Of a DNA stretch of 29,152 bases, positions 1-7,464 are shown piece after piece. Source of the stretch: Butyrivibrio sp. (GTDB taxonomy: Bacteria; Bacillota_A; Clostridia; Lachnospirales; Lachnospiraceae); NCBI GenBank assembly GCA_024690635.1, contig JAILOW010000100.1, positions 1 through 29,152 of the forward strand, given 5' to 3'. The notes beneath the pieces were generated by a model. The model saw only the letters and a program-made list of their open reading frames with translations. It made no database searches and was not told the DNA's origin. Every line of letters begins with the position of its first letter. Position 1 is the first letter of the stretch. The position numbers and the translations under genes were made by a program.

Positions 1-224
1 ATCCTCAGTATTCAAGGCCTGAGGAGTGGATGGGCAAAAAAGTTCCCGCCATCCTTTTATCAGGGGACCACAAAAAGGTTGATGAATGGAGGCTTGAGCA
101 GTCTATCCAAAGGACAAAGGAGAGAAGACCTGACCTTTACGAAAAGTGGGTTCTGGAAAATCCTCCCAAAGAAGAGAAAAAGAAACGCAGAAGACGTAAA
201 AAGGAAAATGAGGATAATACATGA
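1..224 (+). CDS. trmD: tRNA (guanine37-N1)-methyltransferase, C-terminal fragment (window edge)
   Basis: The reading frame is already open at base 3 and runs to a TGA at 222-224, so only the 3' end of the gene is present. The visible residues ([38 protein letters not shown]) match the conserved C-terminal region of TrmD, which uses S-adenosylmethionine to methylate G37 of tRNAs reading CNN and some other codons and prevents +1 frameshifting. The tail ends in a Lys/Arg/Glu-rich stretch, probably disordered. The stop overlaps the rimM start by four bases (ATGA), implying translational coupling. In most Firmicutes rimM precedes trmD; here the order is reversed. Identification is confident; the true start lies outside the window. 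Confidence 0.93.
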   Translation, partial: PQYSRPEEWMGKKVPAILLSGDHKKVDEWRLEQSIQRTKERRPDLYEKWVLENPPKEEKKKRRRRKKENEDNT

Positions 225-733
225 CAGACAGATTTCAGGTTGGTGTTATAGCTTCCACTCACGGACTTGGCGGTGAGGTAAATGTTTTTCCCACCACAGA
301 GGATCCTTCCAGATTTAAAAAGCTAAAGAAGGTCACTCTTCACACCCAGAGAGGTGAGGAAATTGAGCTTGATGTTCAGAGCGCAAGATTTTTTAAAAAA
401 TTTGTCATTGTAAAATTCAAACAGTTTGATAATATAAATGATGTTGAAAAATTCCGGGGATGCGAACTTACCATCGACAGAAAAGATGCAATCAAGCTTG
501 AACCCGGTGAATTCTACTGCGCTGACCTTATAGGACTATCAATAGTGGACGAGGACGGGAACGAACTTGGCAAACTGACTGAGATCCTTCAGACCGGAGC
601 CAATGACGTCTACGAGATGACAAGAGCAGGCAGCGAAGAGAAGATCTACATTCCCGCAATAAAGGATTGTATTAAAGAGATCGATCCGAAAGAGGGAAAG
701 ATCGTGATCCACGTGATGGAGGGCCTGTTATAA
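221..733 (+). CDS. rimM: 16S rRNA processing / 30S maturation factor RimM
   Basis: This 170-residue protein has the usual RimM length and two-domain layout. The N-terminal beta-barrel begins with [18 protein letters not shown], and the C-terminal PRC-barrel starts near residue 97 ([15 protein letters not shown]) and includes the [14 protein letters not shown] strand. RimM binds ribosomal protein S19 and helps assemble the 3' domain (head) of the 30S subunit. The ATG lies inside the end of trmD (four-base overlap), so the two are co-translated. It ends the ribosomal part of this operon; a nucleoside salvage cluster follows where rplS would normally be expected. Confidence 0.95.
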   Translation: MTDRFQVGVIASTHGLGGEVNVFPTTEDPSRFKKLKKVTLHTQRGEEIELDVQSARFFKKFVIVKFKQFDNINDVEKFRGCELTIDRKDAIKLEPGEFYCADLIGLSIVDEDGNELGKLTEILQTGANDVYEMTRAGSEEKIYIPAIKDCIKEIDPKEGKIVIHVMEGLL

Positions 734-738
734 AAAAG

Positions 739-767
739 ATGACTTTTTTGTCATAATGAATTATAAT
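739..767 (+). promoter_or_regulatory. Probable sigma-A promoter of the nucleoside salvage operon
   Basis: ATGACT (739-744) and a perfect TATAAT (762-767) are separated by 17 bases, immediately after the rimM stop. Transcription would begin near 774, giving a leader of about 55 nt before uridine phosphorylase. This suggests that the nucleoside island is transcribed independently of trmD-rimM. Confidence 0.6.
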
Positions 768-799
768 AGGTTAGTAGATTTTGTATAAAAAAGTATTAA

Positions 800-817
800 A
801 CCACAATATATTGTGGT
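800..817 (+). promoter_or_regulatory. 18-bp perfect palindrome, candidate operator before udp
   Basis: ACCACAATATATTGTGGT is a perfect inverted repeat lying between the presumed transcription start and the Shine-Dalgarno sequence (AAGGAG, 818-823) of udp. Its inner 14 bases fit the NrdR-box consensus as I recall it (ACACwATATATwGTGT), but NrdR normally binds two boxes and I see only one. It could be an operator for another nucleoside-responsive repressor, or a short hairpin beside the ribosome binding site. Confidence 0.5.
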
Positions 818-828
818 AAGGAGTTAGA

Positions 829-1605
829 ATGGTAGATTATACAGAGGGGGCAGGATATCAGTATCACACCCATCTTAGAAAAGAAGATGTGGGGAGATAC
901 GTTCTTTTGACCGGAGATCCCGGCAGATGCGAGACTATTTCCAAGTTCTTTGACGATCCCCATTTTGTTTCGTACAACAGAGAATACAACACATATACCG
1001 GAACCCTTTTGGGCGAGAAGGTAACTGTTTTATCAACAGGCATAGGCGGAGCTTCCACTGCCATCGCAGTAGAGGAGCTTGTAAAGTGCGGATGTGACAC
1101 CTTTATCCGTATGGGCACATCAGGCGGCATGCAGGAGGATGTTGTGGGAGGCGATGTTGTTATTGCTTCCGGCGCCATCAGGGCTGAGGGTACATCAAAA
1201 GAGTATGCGCCCATCGAGTATCCCGCGGTAGCAACCTTTGATGTTGTGACTGCTCTTGTAAACGGAGCCAAGACCTGCGGAGCCAAGTATCATGTAGGTG
1301 TAGCTCAGTGCAAGGATTCATTCTTTGGCCAGCACGAGCCCGAGACCAAGCCTGTAGGACCTGAACTTCTCTACAAATGGGATGCATGGATCAAGTGCGG
1401 AGCTCTTTGCTCAGAGATGGAGTCGTCAACACTCTTTATCGTAGGTAATTACCTCAGAGTGCGTACAGGAGCCATCCTTTTGGTTGTAGCCAACCAGGAA
1501 AGAGCTAAAAAAGGTCTTCCCAATCCGCAGGTTCACGATATGGATATTGTGTACCGCACATCCATCGAAGCTCTTAAGGAGCTCATTAAATCGGATAAAG
1601 CCTGA
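829..1605 (+). CDS. udp: Uridine phosphorylase-family nucleoside phosphorylase
   Basis: The 258-residue protein belongs to the NP-I nucleoside phosphorylase family. Visible landmarks are the phosphate-site GDPGR near residue 30, STGIGGASTAIAVEEL near 70-85, the RMGTSGGMQ strand, and EMES, which contacts the ribose. A catalytic-loop ANQ rather than the purine-type SDH favours a pyrimidine substrate. It would cleave uridine with phosphate to uracil and ribose-1-phosphate in the cytoplasm. The base-recognition segment reads FGQHEPET, keeping the Gln but lacking the QxR arginine of E. coli Udp and human UPP1, so exact specificity is less sure. AAGGAG stands 5-6 bases before the ATG. Downstream genes encode a nucleoside importer and cytidine deaminase, which fits a salvage role. 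Confidence 0.88.
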   Translation: MVDYTEGAGYQYHTHLRKEDVGRYVLLTGDPGRCETISKFFDDPHFVSYNREYNTYTGTLLGEKVTVLSTGIGGASTAIAVEELVKCGCDTFIRMGTSGGMQEDVVGGDVVIASGAIRAEGTSKEYAPIEYPAVATFDVVTALVNGAKTCGAKYHVGVAQCKDSFFGQHEPETKPVGPELLYKWDAWIKCGALCSEMESSTLFIVGNYLRVRTGAILLVVANQERAKKGLPNPQVHDMDIVYRTSIEALKELIKSDKA

Positions 1606-1656
1606 ATAAGGTTTTATTATAAAGTAAATCTTTTTTATTAAGAACGGAGGAAAATT

Positions 1657-2892
1657 ATGAAAAAGAAACTTCTTGCAGTTTTAATGGCTGCAACAATGGT
1701 ATCTTCACTTGTAGCTTGCGGTTCATCAGAAGCTCCTGCTGCAACAGATACTGCAGAGACAACAGAGGCAGAGGCAGAGGCACCTGCTGCTGAGGAGGCT
1801 GCTGAGGCTGAGACTGAGGCTGCTGAGGCTCCCGCAGAGGCTGCTACAGACATGAAGGTTGCTATGATTACTGACTACGGCGATATCACAGACCAGTCTT
1901 TCAACCAGTCTACTTACGAAGCTTGTAAGGCTTTCGGTGAGGCTAACGGTGTTGACTTCACATACTACAAGCCCGAAGGCGATTCAGACGCTGAGAGAGT
2001 AGCTATGATCGACAAGGCAGTAGCAGACGGCTACAACGTAATCGTTATGCCCGGTTATGCATTTGCAGGCGCTATCAAAGAGACAGCTGAGATGTATCCT
2101 GACATCAAGTTCGTTGCTCTTGACGTTTCAGAGTATGACCTTGAGGGTGATGCTTCTGATTTCAACAATGAGACATATGCTAACGTATTCTCAGCAGTAT
2201 ACCAGGAAGAGCTCCCCGGATACATGGCTGGTTACGCAGCAGTAAAGATGGGCTACACAAAGCTTGGTTTCCTTGGTGGAATGGCAGTTCCTGCTGTTAT
2301 CCGTTACGGTTATGGTTTCGTTCAGGGTGCTGACGCTGCAGCTGCAGAGACAGGCGCTGATGTAGAGATCAACTACGCTTACGGTAACCAGTTCTACGGT
2401 GATTCCGATATCACAGCTGCTATGGATACATGGTACCAGGGCGGCACAGAGGTCGTATTCGCATGCGGCGGCGGTATCTTCACATCTGCAGGCGAGGCAG
2501 CTGCTAAGGTTGGTGGCAAGGTTATCGGTGTTGACGTTGACCAGGCTGCTACAATCGACGGAATGTTCGAGTCAGGAATGACTGTTACATCTGCTATGAA
2601 GGGACTTCAGGCAACTGTTAACTCTCTTCTTTCAGCTATCAGAGATAACCAGTGGGATCAGTACGCTGGCAAGATCCTTAACCTTGGTCTTGTATCAGCT
2701 GATGATATGTCACTCAACTATGTAGGACTTCCTGAGAATTCTACTCTTTGGAATGACACATTCACTGTAGATGATTACAGAAAGCTCGTTGCTGACATGG
2801 TAAGCGGTGCTGTTACAGTATCTAACGACTCTTCTGCTGAGGAGCCTTCAGCTACAACAGCTAAGATCAACTTCCAGGGCAACATTAAGTAA
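1657..2892 (+). CDS. BMP family (PnrA-like) nucleoside-binding lipoprotein of an ABC transporter
   Basis: A lipoprotein signal peptide ends in the lipobox LVAC, with the acylated Cys at residue 21. An Ala/Glu/Thr-rich linker of about 45 residues follows, then a BMP-type periplasmic-binding fold starting at MKVAMITDYGDITDQSFNQ. BMP proteins such as Treponema PnrA capture purine or pyrimidine nucleosides at the cell surface and hand them to an ABC importer. The 411-residue length is somewhat above the family norm because of the linker. GGAGG is placed six bases before the ATG. The gene is followed by a long AT-rich hairpin and a terminator before the ATPase gene, a common arrangement for making more binding protein than membrane parts. 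The neighbouring uridine phosphorylase and cytidine deaminase point to nucleosides as ligand. Confidence 0.92.
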   Translation: MKKKLLAVLMAATMVSSLVACGSSEAPAATDTAETTEAEAEAPAAEEAAEAETEAAEAPAEAATDMKVAMITDYGDITDQSFNQSTYEACKAFGEANGVDFTYYKPEGDSDAERVAMIDKAVADGYNVIVMPGYAFAGAIKETAEMYPDIKFVALDVSEYDLEGDASDFNNETYANVFSAVYQEELPGYMAGYAAVKMGYTKLGFLGGMAVPAVIRYGYGFVQGADAAAAETGADVEINYAYGNQFYGDSDITAAMDTWYQGGTEVVFACGGGIFTSAGEAAAKVGGKVIGVDVDQAATIDGMFESGMTVTSAMKGLQATVNSLLSAIRDNQWDQYAGKILNLGLVSADDMSLNYVGLPENSTLWNDTFTVDDYRKLVADMVSGAVTVSNDSSAEEPSATTAKINFQGNIK

Positions 2893-2929
2893 TTTAATTC
2901 TTTTTGAGACCATTTAAAAAGAATTAAAT
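2892..2929 (+). other. 14-bp perfect AT-rich hairpin after the binding-protein gene
   Basis: ATTTAATTCTTTTT (2892-2905) and its exact complement (2916-2929) flank a 10-base loop, starting at the last base of the lipoprotein stop codon. There is no T-run after it. It may protect the upstream mRNA from 3' exonucleases once transcription stops at the next hairpin. Confidence 0.6.
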
Positions 2930-2932
2930 AAG

Positions 2933-2964
2933 GACCGGCAGACTCATAATCTACCGGTCTTTTT
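2933..2964 (+). terminator. Rho-independent terminator / attenuator inside the nucleoside operon
   Basis: GACCGGCAGA (2933-2942) pairs with TCTACCGGTC (2950-2959) with one C-A mismatch and a seven-base loop, followed by five T (2960-2964). No promoter is evident between it and the ATPase gene, so read-through probably supplies the importer genes at a lower level than the binding protein. Confidence 0.8.
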
Positions 2965-3012
2965 CACCAAATCAGGGGTGCTTTTATCAAATTAGTTATG
3001 GAGGGCGGAATA

Positions 3013-4557
3013 GTGGCAGATAACAGCGAATATGCTATTGAAATGCTGGGAATCACCAAGAGATTTCCGGGGATCATTGCCAATGACAATGTTACTATCC
3101 AGCTTAAAAAGGGCGAGATACATGCTCTTTTGGGAGAAAACGGTGCAGGCAAATCCACACTTATGAGCGTCCTTTTCGGTCTTTATCAGGCAGAAGAGGG
3201 CATTATCAAAAAGGATGGCAAAGAGGTAAAGATCAACAACCCTAATGATGCCAACGATCTGGGAATAGGAATGGTACACCAGCACTTCAAGCTTGTGCAG
3301 TGCTTTTCCGTACTGGACAACATCATTTTGGGAGATGAGACTACCAAGCACGGTTTCCTTCAAAAGGACGTTTCCAGAAAGAAGATCATGGAGCTTTCAG
3401 ACAAGTACGGTCTGAAGGTTGATCCTGATGCGCTTATTGAGGACATCACCGTAGGTATGCAGCAAAGAACCGAGATCCTCAAGATGCTCTACAGGGACAA
3501 CGAGATCCTTATCTTTGACGAGCCCACCGCAGTTCTTACTCCCGCTGAGATCGATGAGCTTATGGAGATCATGAGAAATCTTGCAAAAGAGGGTAAATCC
3601 ATCCTCTTTATCTCACACAAGCTTGCTGAGATCATGGCTGTTGCAGACAGATGCAGCGTTCTCAGAAGAGGTAAGTACATCGGAACAGTAAATATCGCAG
3701 ATACCAACCAGGACGAGCTAAGCCGCATGATGGTAGGAAGAGATGTTCAGCTGGTTGCTACCAAGGACGATAAGGAGCCGGGAGACGTAATCCTTCATGT
3801 TGAAAACATGACTGTACCTTCCAAGCTTCATCATAATAATGCTGTAAAGAACGTTTCCTTTGATGTAAGAAGCGGCGAGATCGTATGTATTGCCGGCATC
3901 GACGGAAACGGACAGACAGAGCTTGTTTACGGACTTTCCGGACTTGAGAATATTACATCCGGCAAGATCACCCTTTCTGGTAAAGACATTACTCATGCCT
4001 CCATCAGAGAGCGTTCCACAAACGGAATGAGCCATATTCCCGAGGACAGACATAAACACGGCCTTGTAATGGATTATTCCCTTGCCTACAACCTTGTGCT
4101 TCAGAGGTATTTTGAGCCTCAGTTTTCCAACAAGGCTGGATTCCTTAAAAAGGGCGAGATCAACAAATACGCAAATAAGCTCATTGAGCAGTATGATATC
4201 AGATCAGGTCAGGGCGCACCTACAATTGCCCGCAGTATGTCAGGTGGTAACCAGCAGAAGGCCATCATTGCCAGAGAGATCGACAAAGATCCCGATCTTT
4301 TGATCGCAGTGCAGCCTACAAGAGGTCTTGATGTTGGAGCTATCGAATACATCCACAGACAGCTTATTGCCCAGAGAGATGCAGGACATGCGGTTTTACT
4401 TGTCTCTCTGGAACTTGAAGAAGTAATGAGTATCTCAGACAGGATCCTTGTTATGTATGAAGGTGAGATCGTAGGAGAGTTCAATCCCAAGGAGACAACT
4501 CCCGAGGAACTCGGTCTTTACATGGCAGGAGCCAAGAGGAAGGAGGTTACAGCATAA
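3013..4557 (+). CDS. Nucleoside ABC transporter, duplicated ATP-binding protein
   Basis: Two ABC ATPase domains lie in one chain of about 514 residues, as in the sugar/nucleoside (CUT2/BMP) importers. The first has Walker A GENGAGKST and Walker B ILIFDEPTAVL, with the signature degenerated to TVGMQQR. The second has a degenerate Walker A (GIDGNGQTEL), the signature SGGNQQK and LIAVQPTRGLDVG. It powers uptake of nucleosides bound by the upstream lipoprotein. I prefer the GTG at 3013 because GGAGGG (3000-3005) sits seven bases before it; an in-frame ATG at 2998 lacks a ribosome binding site. Its stop overlaps the first permease start by one base. Orthologues include Bacillus NupO (YufO). Confidence 0.92.
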   Translation: MADNSEYAIEMLGITKRFPGIIANDNVTIQLKKGEIHALLGENGAGKSTLMSVLFGLYQAEEGIIKKDGKEVKINNPNDANDLGIGMVHQHFKLVQCFSVLDNIILGDETTKHGFLQKDVSRKKIMELSDKYGLKVDPDALIEDITVGMQQRTEILKMLYRDNEILIFDEPTAVLTPAEIDELMEIMRNLAKEGKSILFISHKLAEIMAVADRCSVLRRGKYIGTVNIADTNQDELSRMMVGRDVQLVATKDDKEPGDVILHVENMTVPSKLHHNNAVKNVSFDVRSGEIVCIAGIDGNGQTELVYGLSGLENITSGKITLSGKDITHASIRERSTNGMSHIPEDRHKHGLVMDYSLAYNLVLQRYFEPQFSNKAGFLKKGEINKYANKLIEQYDIRSGQGAPTIARSMSGGNQQKAIIAREIDKDPDLLIAVQPTRGLDVGAIEYIHRQLIAQRDAGHAVLLVSLELEEVMSISDRILVMYEGEIVGEFNPKETTPEELGLYMAGAKRKEVTA

Positions 4558-5714
4558 TGTCAAATACAAACAAAAAAGAAAACTTCCTTTCAAAACCCGC
4601 TGTGCAGTCCATTCTTGCAGCTATACTCTGCATCATCTTCGGACTTCTCATCGGATATATAGCTCTTTTGCTGATCAACCCCAAGGGAGCTACTGAGGCT
4701 ATAATCACTATCCTCAAGAACTACTTCACATATCCCACCAAGGCAGCTGCCATGAAGTATCTTGGCAACACTCTGGTTAAGACAGCGCCTCTTTTAATGT
4801 GCGCTCTTTCCATTCAGTTCTGTTATCAGGCAGGTCTTTTCAATATCGGAGCTGCAGGACAGTATGTAGCAGGAGCAGGTGCGTGCCTTTACTGCGCGCT
4901 TCAGCTGAAGCTCCCCTGGATCGTATGCCTTTTGGCAGCACTTATCGCAGGCGGTATCTTCGGACTGATAGTAGGCTTCCTTAAGTCCTACCTCAATGTT
5001 AACGAAGTTATTTCAGGTATCATGCTTAACTGGATAGGCCTTTATACAGTAAATATGCTCCTTTCCGGAGTAAAAGAAACGGCAAGCCCTTATACAGTGC
5101 AGGTTGCATCCACCAATCCTTCGGCGCTTCTTCCTTCACTGGGACTTGAAAAGTTCTTTTCAAACAACAAATATGTAACCATCGCGATCCCTCTTGCGGT
5201 TATCATAGCTATCCTTATCAAGATCGTCTTTAGCATGACAGTATTTGGCTATGAGATCAAGGCAACGGGTATTGCAAAAGACGCTGCAAAATACAGCGGA
5301 ATGAAAGAGAAGAGAAACCTTGTGATCACACTGTTTATTGGTGGTGCACTTGCAGGTCTCGGGGCAGCCTTCCTGTTCCTTACAGGATATGAGCAGTGGT
5401 CCGTAACACAGTCATCCGTTCCCGGAATGGGCTTTAACGGTATCGCAGCTACCTTCCTTGGAGGACTTGATCCCATCGGAACCATTTTCTCTTCATACTT
5501 TATCCAGCACATCACAAGTGGTGGATCTTACCTTGACAAGAATGTTTATCCTTCACAGATTTCTGATTTCATTTCTGCAATCATCATTTATCTGTGCGGC
5601 TTTGTACTGTTCTTTAAGATGTATCTCAATTCCTTTATCAGAAAGCGTGAAGAGAGGGCCAAGGAACAGGCAAAGAGTGTGGTAAAAAATACTGAGGAAG
5701 GAGGTAACAAATAA
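4557..5714 (+). CDS. Nucleoside ABC transporter permease, first subunit
   Basis: This 385-residue, strongly hydrophobic protein of the BPD_transp_2 family has a lysine-rich cytoplasmic start, roughly eight to ten membrane segments and a charged tail (about residues 360-385). Conserved family stretches include the FNIGAAGQYVAGA loop near residue 95, LNVNEVISGIMLNW near 145 and the GFNGIAATFLGGLDP segment near 290. It forms half of the membrane channel for nucleoside import. Its start overlaps the ATPase stop by one base (TAATG) and its stop overlaps the next permease in the same way, so all three subunits are translationally coupled. It corresponds to Bacillus NupP (YufP). Confidence 0.9.
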   Translation: MSNTNKKENFLSKPAVQSILAAILCIIFGLLIGYIALLLINPKGATEAIITILKNYFTYPTKAAAMKYLGNTLVKTAPLLMCALSIQFCYQAGLFNIGAAGQYVAGAGACLYCALQLKLPWIVCLLAALIAGGIFGLIVGFLKSYLNVNEVISGIMLNWIGLYTVNMLLSGVKETASPYTVQVASTNPSALLPSLGLEKFFSNNKYVTIAIPLAVIIAILIKIVFSMTVFGYEIKATGIAKDAAKYSGMKEKRNLVITLFIGGALAGLGAAFLFLTGYEQWSVTQSSVPGMGFNGIAATFLGGLDPIGTIFSSYFIQHITSGGSYLDKNVYPSQISDFISAIIIYLCGFVLFFKMYLNSFIRKREERAKEQAKSVVKNTEEGGNK

Positions 5715-6655
5715 TGGTACTGCTTCTTCAATATACTTTATTATTTGCATCGGTTTTGATCCTTGTTGCTTTGGGAGGATGTTTCTCAGAGCATTCCGGA
5801 GTTATCAACCTGGGACTTGAAGGAACCATGGTTATGGGAGCACTGGGCGGAGCACTTACTCTTAAGTATATTTCTCCCTCAACACCTTCTGTACTGATAT
5901 TCCTTGCGGTTCTTTTGGCATCCATCGTATGCGGCGTTGTTTATTCGATGCTTCTTGCATTTGCCTGTGTCAACTTCAATGCTGACCAGACTCTTGTCGG
6001 AACAGCGCTCAACATGCTTGCTGCAGCTGCTGCAACAGTTATCGTAAAGTCAATCAATATTGCAGAGAACCCTGACAACGTTTCATCAACGGTTCAGTAC
6101 GTTCAGACCAAAAAAGCTCTTGTTACCAGCATCGGATCCTTCCAGTTTAACTGGTTCATGCTTGTGGCATTTATAGCCCTTATTTCAGCTTATGTTGTTC
6201 TGTACAAGACCAGATTCGGTCTCAGACTTATGGCCTGCGGTGAGCACCCTCAGGCTGCTGATTCTGTTGGTATCAATGTTTACAGAATGCGCTGGGCAGG
6301 CGTTCTTATCTCAGGTATGCTTGCAGGTATAGGCGGAATCGTTTATATTACAGCAGGTGTTAGTGAGTGGAAGTTTGAAGTTGGTGTTGCAGGCTTTGGT
6401 TTCCTTGCTCTTGCGGTTATGATCTTTGGTCAGTGGAAACCTGTTAACATCGGACTTGCAGCGCTTTTGTTCGGATTCTTCAGAGCTCTTTCAAACGTTT
6501 ATTCAGGATTTGATTTCCTTGCAGCACTGAAGATCCCCGGATCAATCTACAATATGATGCCTTATATCATATCCCTTATTGTTCTTGCATTTACTTCATC
6601 CAATTCAAGAGCGCCCAAGGCTGAGGGTATTCCTTATGATAAAGGCTCAAGGTGA
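5714..6655 (+). CDS. Nucleoside ABC transporter permease, second subunit
   Basis: This 313-residue BPD_transp_2 protein has about eight to nine predicted membrane segments. Family hallmarks are the SEHSGVINLGLEGTMVMGAL loop near residue 20, FNADQTLVGTALN near 90, and the GINVYRMRWAGVLISGMLAG coupling region near 195. It is the second channel subunit and pairs with the preceding permease. It begins one base inside the previous stop codon and is followed three bases later by cytidine deaminase, so import and salvage are encoded together. It corresponds to Bacillus NupQ (YufQ). Confidence 0.9.
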   Translation: MVLLLQYTLLFASVLILVALGGCFSEHSGVINLGLEGTMVMGALGGALTLKYISPSTPSVLIFLAVLLASIVCGVVYSMLLAFACVNFNADQTLVGTALNMLAAAAATVIVKSINIAENPDNVSSTVQYVQTKKALVTSIGSFQFNWFMLVAFIALISAYVVLYKTRFGLRLMACGEHPQAADSVGINVYRMRWAGVLISGMLAGIGGIVYITAGVSEWKFEVGVAGFGFLALAVMIFGQWKPVNIGLAALLFGFFRALSNVYSGFDFLAALKIPGSIYNMMPYIISLIVLAFTSSNSRAPKAEGIPYDKGSR

Positions 6656-6658
6656 TTT

Positions 6659-7081
6659 ATGGAAATTAGTGAAATAAAAAAACTTATAGAAACAGCACTT
6701 GATATGAGAAATTATTCCTACACGCCTTATTCTCATTTCAATGTGGGAGCAGCCCTTCTTTCCAAGGACGGCAGGATATTTACGGGATGTAACATTGAAA
6801 ATGCATCCTATACACCCACTAACTGTGCTGAGAGAACTGCATTTTTCAAGGCAGTAAGTGAAGGCGTAAAAGAGTTTAAGGCAATAGCCATAACCGGAGG
6901 ACCTGACGGAGCCACAGAGCTTGAGTATTGTCCTCCCTGCGGAGTCTGCAGACAGGTTATGAGCGAATTTTGCAATGATGATTTTGAAGTGATCGTTGCA
7001 AAGTCGGTAGATGACTACAAAGTGATGAATCTTACCGAGACACTTCCCCTTAGATTCGGTCCCAAAGATCTTTTGGGTTGA
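6659..7081 (+). CDS. cdd: Cytidine deaminase, homotetrameric type
   Basis: The 140-residue length is normal for tetrameric cytidine deaminases. Zinc ligands are visible as Cys56 (NCAERTA, with the proton-shuttling Glu58) and Cys94/Cys97 (CPPCGVCRQV); substrate-binding FNVGAAL and GCNIENASY segments precede them. It converts cytidine and deoxycytidine to uridine and deoxyuridine, which the uridine phosphorylase encoded at the head of the cluster can cleave. AAGGTG lies five to six bases before the ATG, and the gene starts three bases after the permease stop. The stop codon overlaps the -35 element of the presumed rplS promoter. Confidence 0.96.
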   Translation: MEISEIKKLIETALDMRNYSYTPYSHFNVGAALLSKDGRIFTGCNIENASYTPTNCAERTAFFKAVSEGVKEFKAIAITGGPDGATELEYCPPCGVCRQVMSEFCNDDFEVIVAKSVDDYKVMNLTETLPLRFGPKDLLG

Positions 7082-7107
7082 CGCATAGCTAAGTTTTGTG
7101 TTATATT
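7078..7107 (+). promoter_or_regulatory. Probable sigma-A promoter of rplS
   Basis: TTGACG (7078-7083) overlaps the cdd stop codon and is followed after 18 bases by TATATT (7102-7107); a TTATAT one base earlier gives the ideal 17. Transcription from here would make a leader of about 70 nt before rplS. Confidence 0.55.
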
Positions 7108-7126
7108 ATAGTGCGTTGTGATAATC

Positions 7127-7166
7127 AGACGGTCCTCTGTTGCTATAGTGGCATTATAGAACGTCT
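7127..7166 (+). promoter_or_regulatory. Candidate structured rplS leader (L19 leader-like)
   Basis: AGACG (7127-7131) pairs with CGTCT (7162-7166), enclosing CTATA (7143-7147) paired with TATAG (7155-7159). This nested hairpin lies just upstream of the rplS ribosome binding site (AGGAGA, 7174-7179). L19 autoregulatory leaders are known in Firmicutes; assignment to that family is inference, as the stems are short. Confidence 0.35.
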
Positions 7167-7185
7167 CAAAGATAGGAGAAAAGAA

Positions 7186-7464
7186 ATGAGTACAATTATT
7201 GCAGAGCTCGAGAAAGAGCAGCTGAACGCTAACGCGCCTCAGTTCAACACAGGTGATACCGTAAGGGTACACGCCAAGATCAAAGAAGGAAACCGTGAAA
7301 GAGTACAGGTTTTCGAGGGAACAGTTAAGAAGATCCAGGGCGGCAGCAACCGCACAACCTTCACAGTAAGAAAAGAGTCTTATGGTGTAGGCGTTGAAAA
7401 GACTTGGCCCCTTCACTCACCCATCGTTGAGAAGGGTGAGGTTGTTAGAAGTGGTAAGGTATGA
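7186..7464 (+). CDS. rplS: Ribosomal protein L19, truncated by an in-frame TGA
   Basis: The 92 codons from ATG 7186 encode clear L19: [30 protein letters not shown], the [17 protein letters not shown] segment and [19 protein letters not shown]19 sits at the 30S-50S interface (bridge B8). The start is set by AGGAGA at 7174-7179; the longer upstream frame from 7096 is untranslated leader. Translation stops at TGA 7462-7464, but the same frame continues with RAILNYLMGLTGKKAKVKE and ends at TAA 7534-7536, exactly the missing L19 C-terminus. Restored length is 116 residues, normal for the family (about 115). One base change from CGA or AGA explains it. It is either a real truncation, a readthrough case or a sequencing/assembly error. 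Confidence 0.93.
   Translation: MSTIIAELEKEQLNANAPQFNTGDTVRVHAKIKEGNRERVQVFEGTVKKIQGGSNRTTFTVRKESYGVGVEKTWPLHSPIVEKGEVVRSGKV

Noticed and set aside
864..1286. Minus-strand open frame opposite udp
   Set aside because: Shadow of a well supported gene, no ribosome binding site or family resemblance.
2933..2951. Relationship between the GACCGG arms of the terminator at 2933 and hairpin A at 22906
   Set aside because: Shared identity is only about eight bases, the surrounding sequence differs, and chance similarity of GC-rich stems is sufficient.
7462..7464. Genome-wide reassignment of TGA as a sense codon
   Set aside because: Many genes here end properly at TGA with a neighbour starting at once (udp, cdd, both lepB, rnhB, plsY, gpsA, DUF512), so TGA is a working stop codon.
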